5,725 bases of DNA, from positions 1 to 5,725 of the forward strand of contig DASRVZ010000098.1 in the NCBI GenBank assembly GCA_035654835.1, read 5' to 3'. Below, piece after piece: positions 5,585 to 5,725 of the stretch; within the stretch, counting starts at the first letter, position 1, and every line of letters begins with the position of its first letter. The DNA is from UBA4719 sp035654835 (GTDB lineage: Bacteria > Actinomycetota > Actinomycetes > Actinomycetales > Dermatophilaceae). The notes below the pieces were generated by a model, which was given only the letters and a program-made list of their open reading frames with translations, was not told the origin of the DNA and made no database searches. Position numbers and translations under genes: made by a program.

Positions 5585-5637
5585 ACTGTGCTGAAGAAAA
5601 TGCGGCAACACCCGGCAACTTGAGGCATGATGCGGCT

Positions 5638-5725
5638 GTGTGTAGACGCGCACTGGCGTTCCCCGGCTCGGAGCAGGTGGGTTGGGTCCCGCCGGGCTGG
5701 GAGCCGATCGGGGGACTCAAGCGTT
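5638..5725 (+). CDS. possible 5' end of an unidentified gene, cut by the window edge
   Basis: From GTG 5638 the frame stays open to the end of the window (VCRRALAFPGSEQVGWVPPGWEPIGGLKR…), with mostly G/C third positions. An alternative frame from ATG 5627 is also open. No clear ribosome site is seen. The stretch is too short to identify, and 5585-5637 before it holds nothing I can name. Confidence 0.25.
   Translation, partial: MCRRALAFPGSEQVGWVPPGWEPIGGLKR

Noticed and set aside
1..5725. CRISPR array, tRNA, rRNA, riboswitch, toxin-antitoxin or defence system
   Set aside because: No regularly spaced repeats, no recognisable RNA genes other than the intron, and no protein motifs of such systems were seen on either strand.

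Overview
The window is about 65-70% GC by eye, with strongly G/C-ending codons, GTG starts and weak Shine-Dalgarno sites. This fits a high-GC actinobacterium, but nothing in it fixes the genus. It contains no housekeeping genes. Almost all of it is one nest of mobile DNA.

The outer element is an IS66-family insertion sequence (about 233-5584) bounded by a perfect 12-bp inverted repeat that begins with GTAA. It carries one tnpC-type transposase gene and no recognisable tnpA or tnpB. A small uncharacterised passenger gene (5109-5576) lies between tnpC and the right end. Two other elements have inserted into it. A group II intron with an intact reverse transcriptase/maturase (about 245-2164) sits exactly behind the 12-bp left terminal repeat. 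An ISAzo13-family IS (about 3054-4393) with an intact transposase sits inside tnpC. Removing both leaves an IS66 element of about 2.09 kb. In that restored sequence the left and right ends match over 15 bp, and the tnpC frame reads straight through the ISAzo13 site. tnpC also has a separate frameshift near 4780-4795, so the outer element is probably dead while both guests look intact.

The most interesting point is how the intron relates to its host. Two loops in intron domain I (AGTTAC at 466-471 and CTGAATAG at 497-504) are complementary to the two halves of the IS66 terminal repeat GTAACTATTCAG. The intron therefore appears to use the IS terminal repeat itself as its homing site (IBS2 + IBS1). 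The right terminal repeat carries the same site, unoccupied, on the bottom strand.

Layout: 1-232, left flank with no confident gene; 233-244, IS66 left terminal repeat; 245-816, intron domains I-III; 817-2079, maturase; 2092-2164, domains V and VI; 2165-3053, tnpC leader and 5' part; 3054-4393, ISAzo13-family IS; 4394-5061, tnpC 3' part with frameshift; 5109-5576, passenger gene; 5573-5584, IS66 right terminal repeat; 5585-5725, right flank with a possible gene start.
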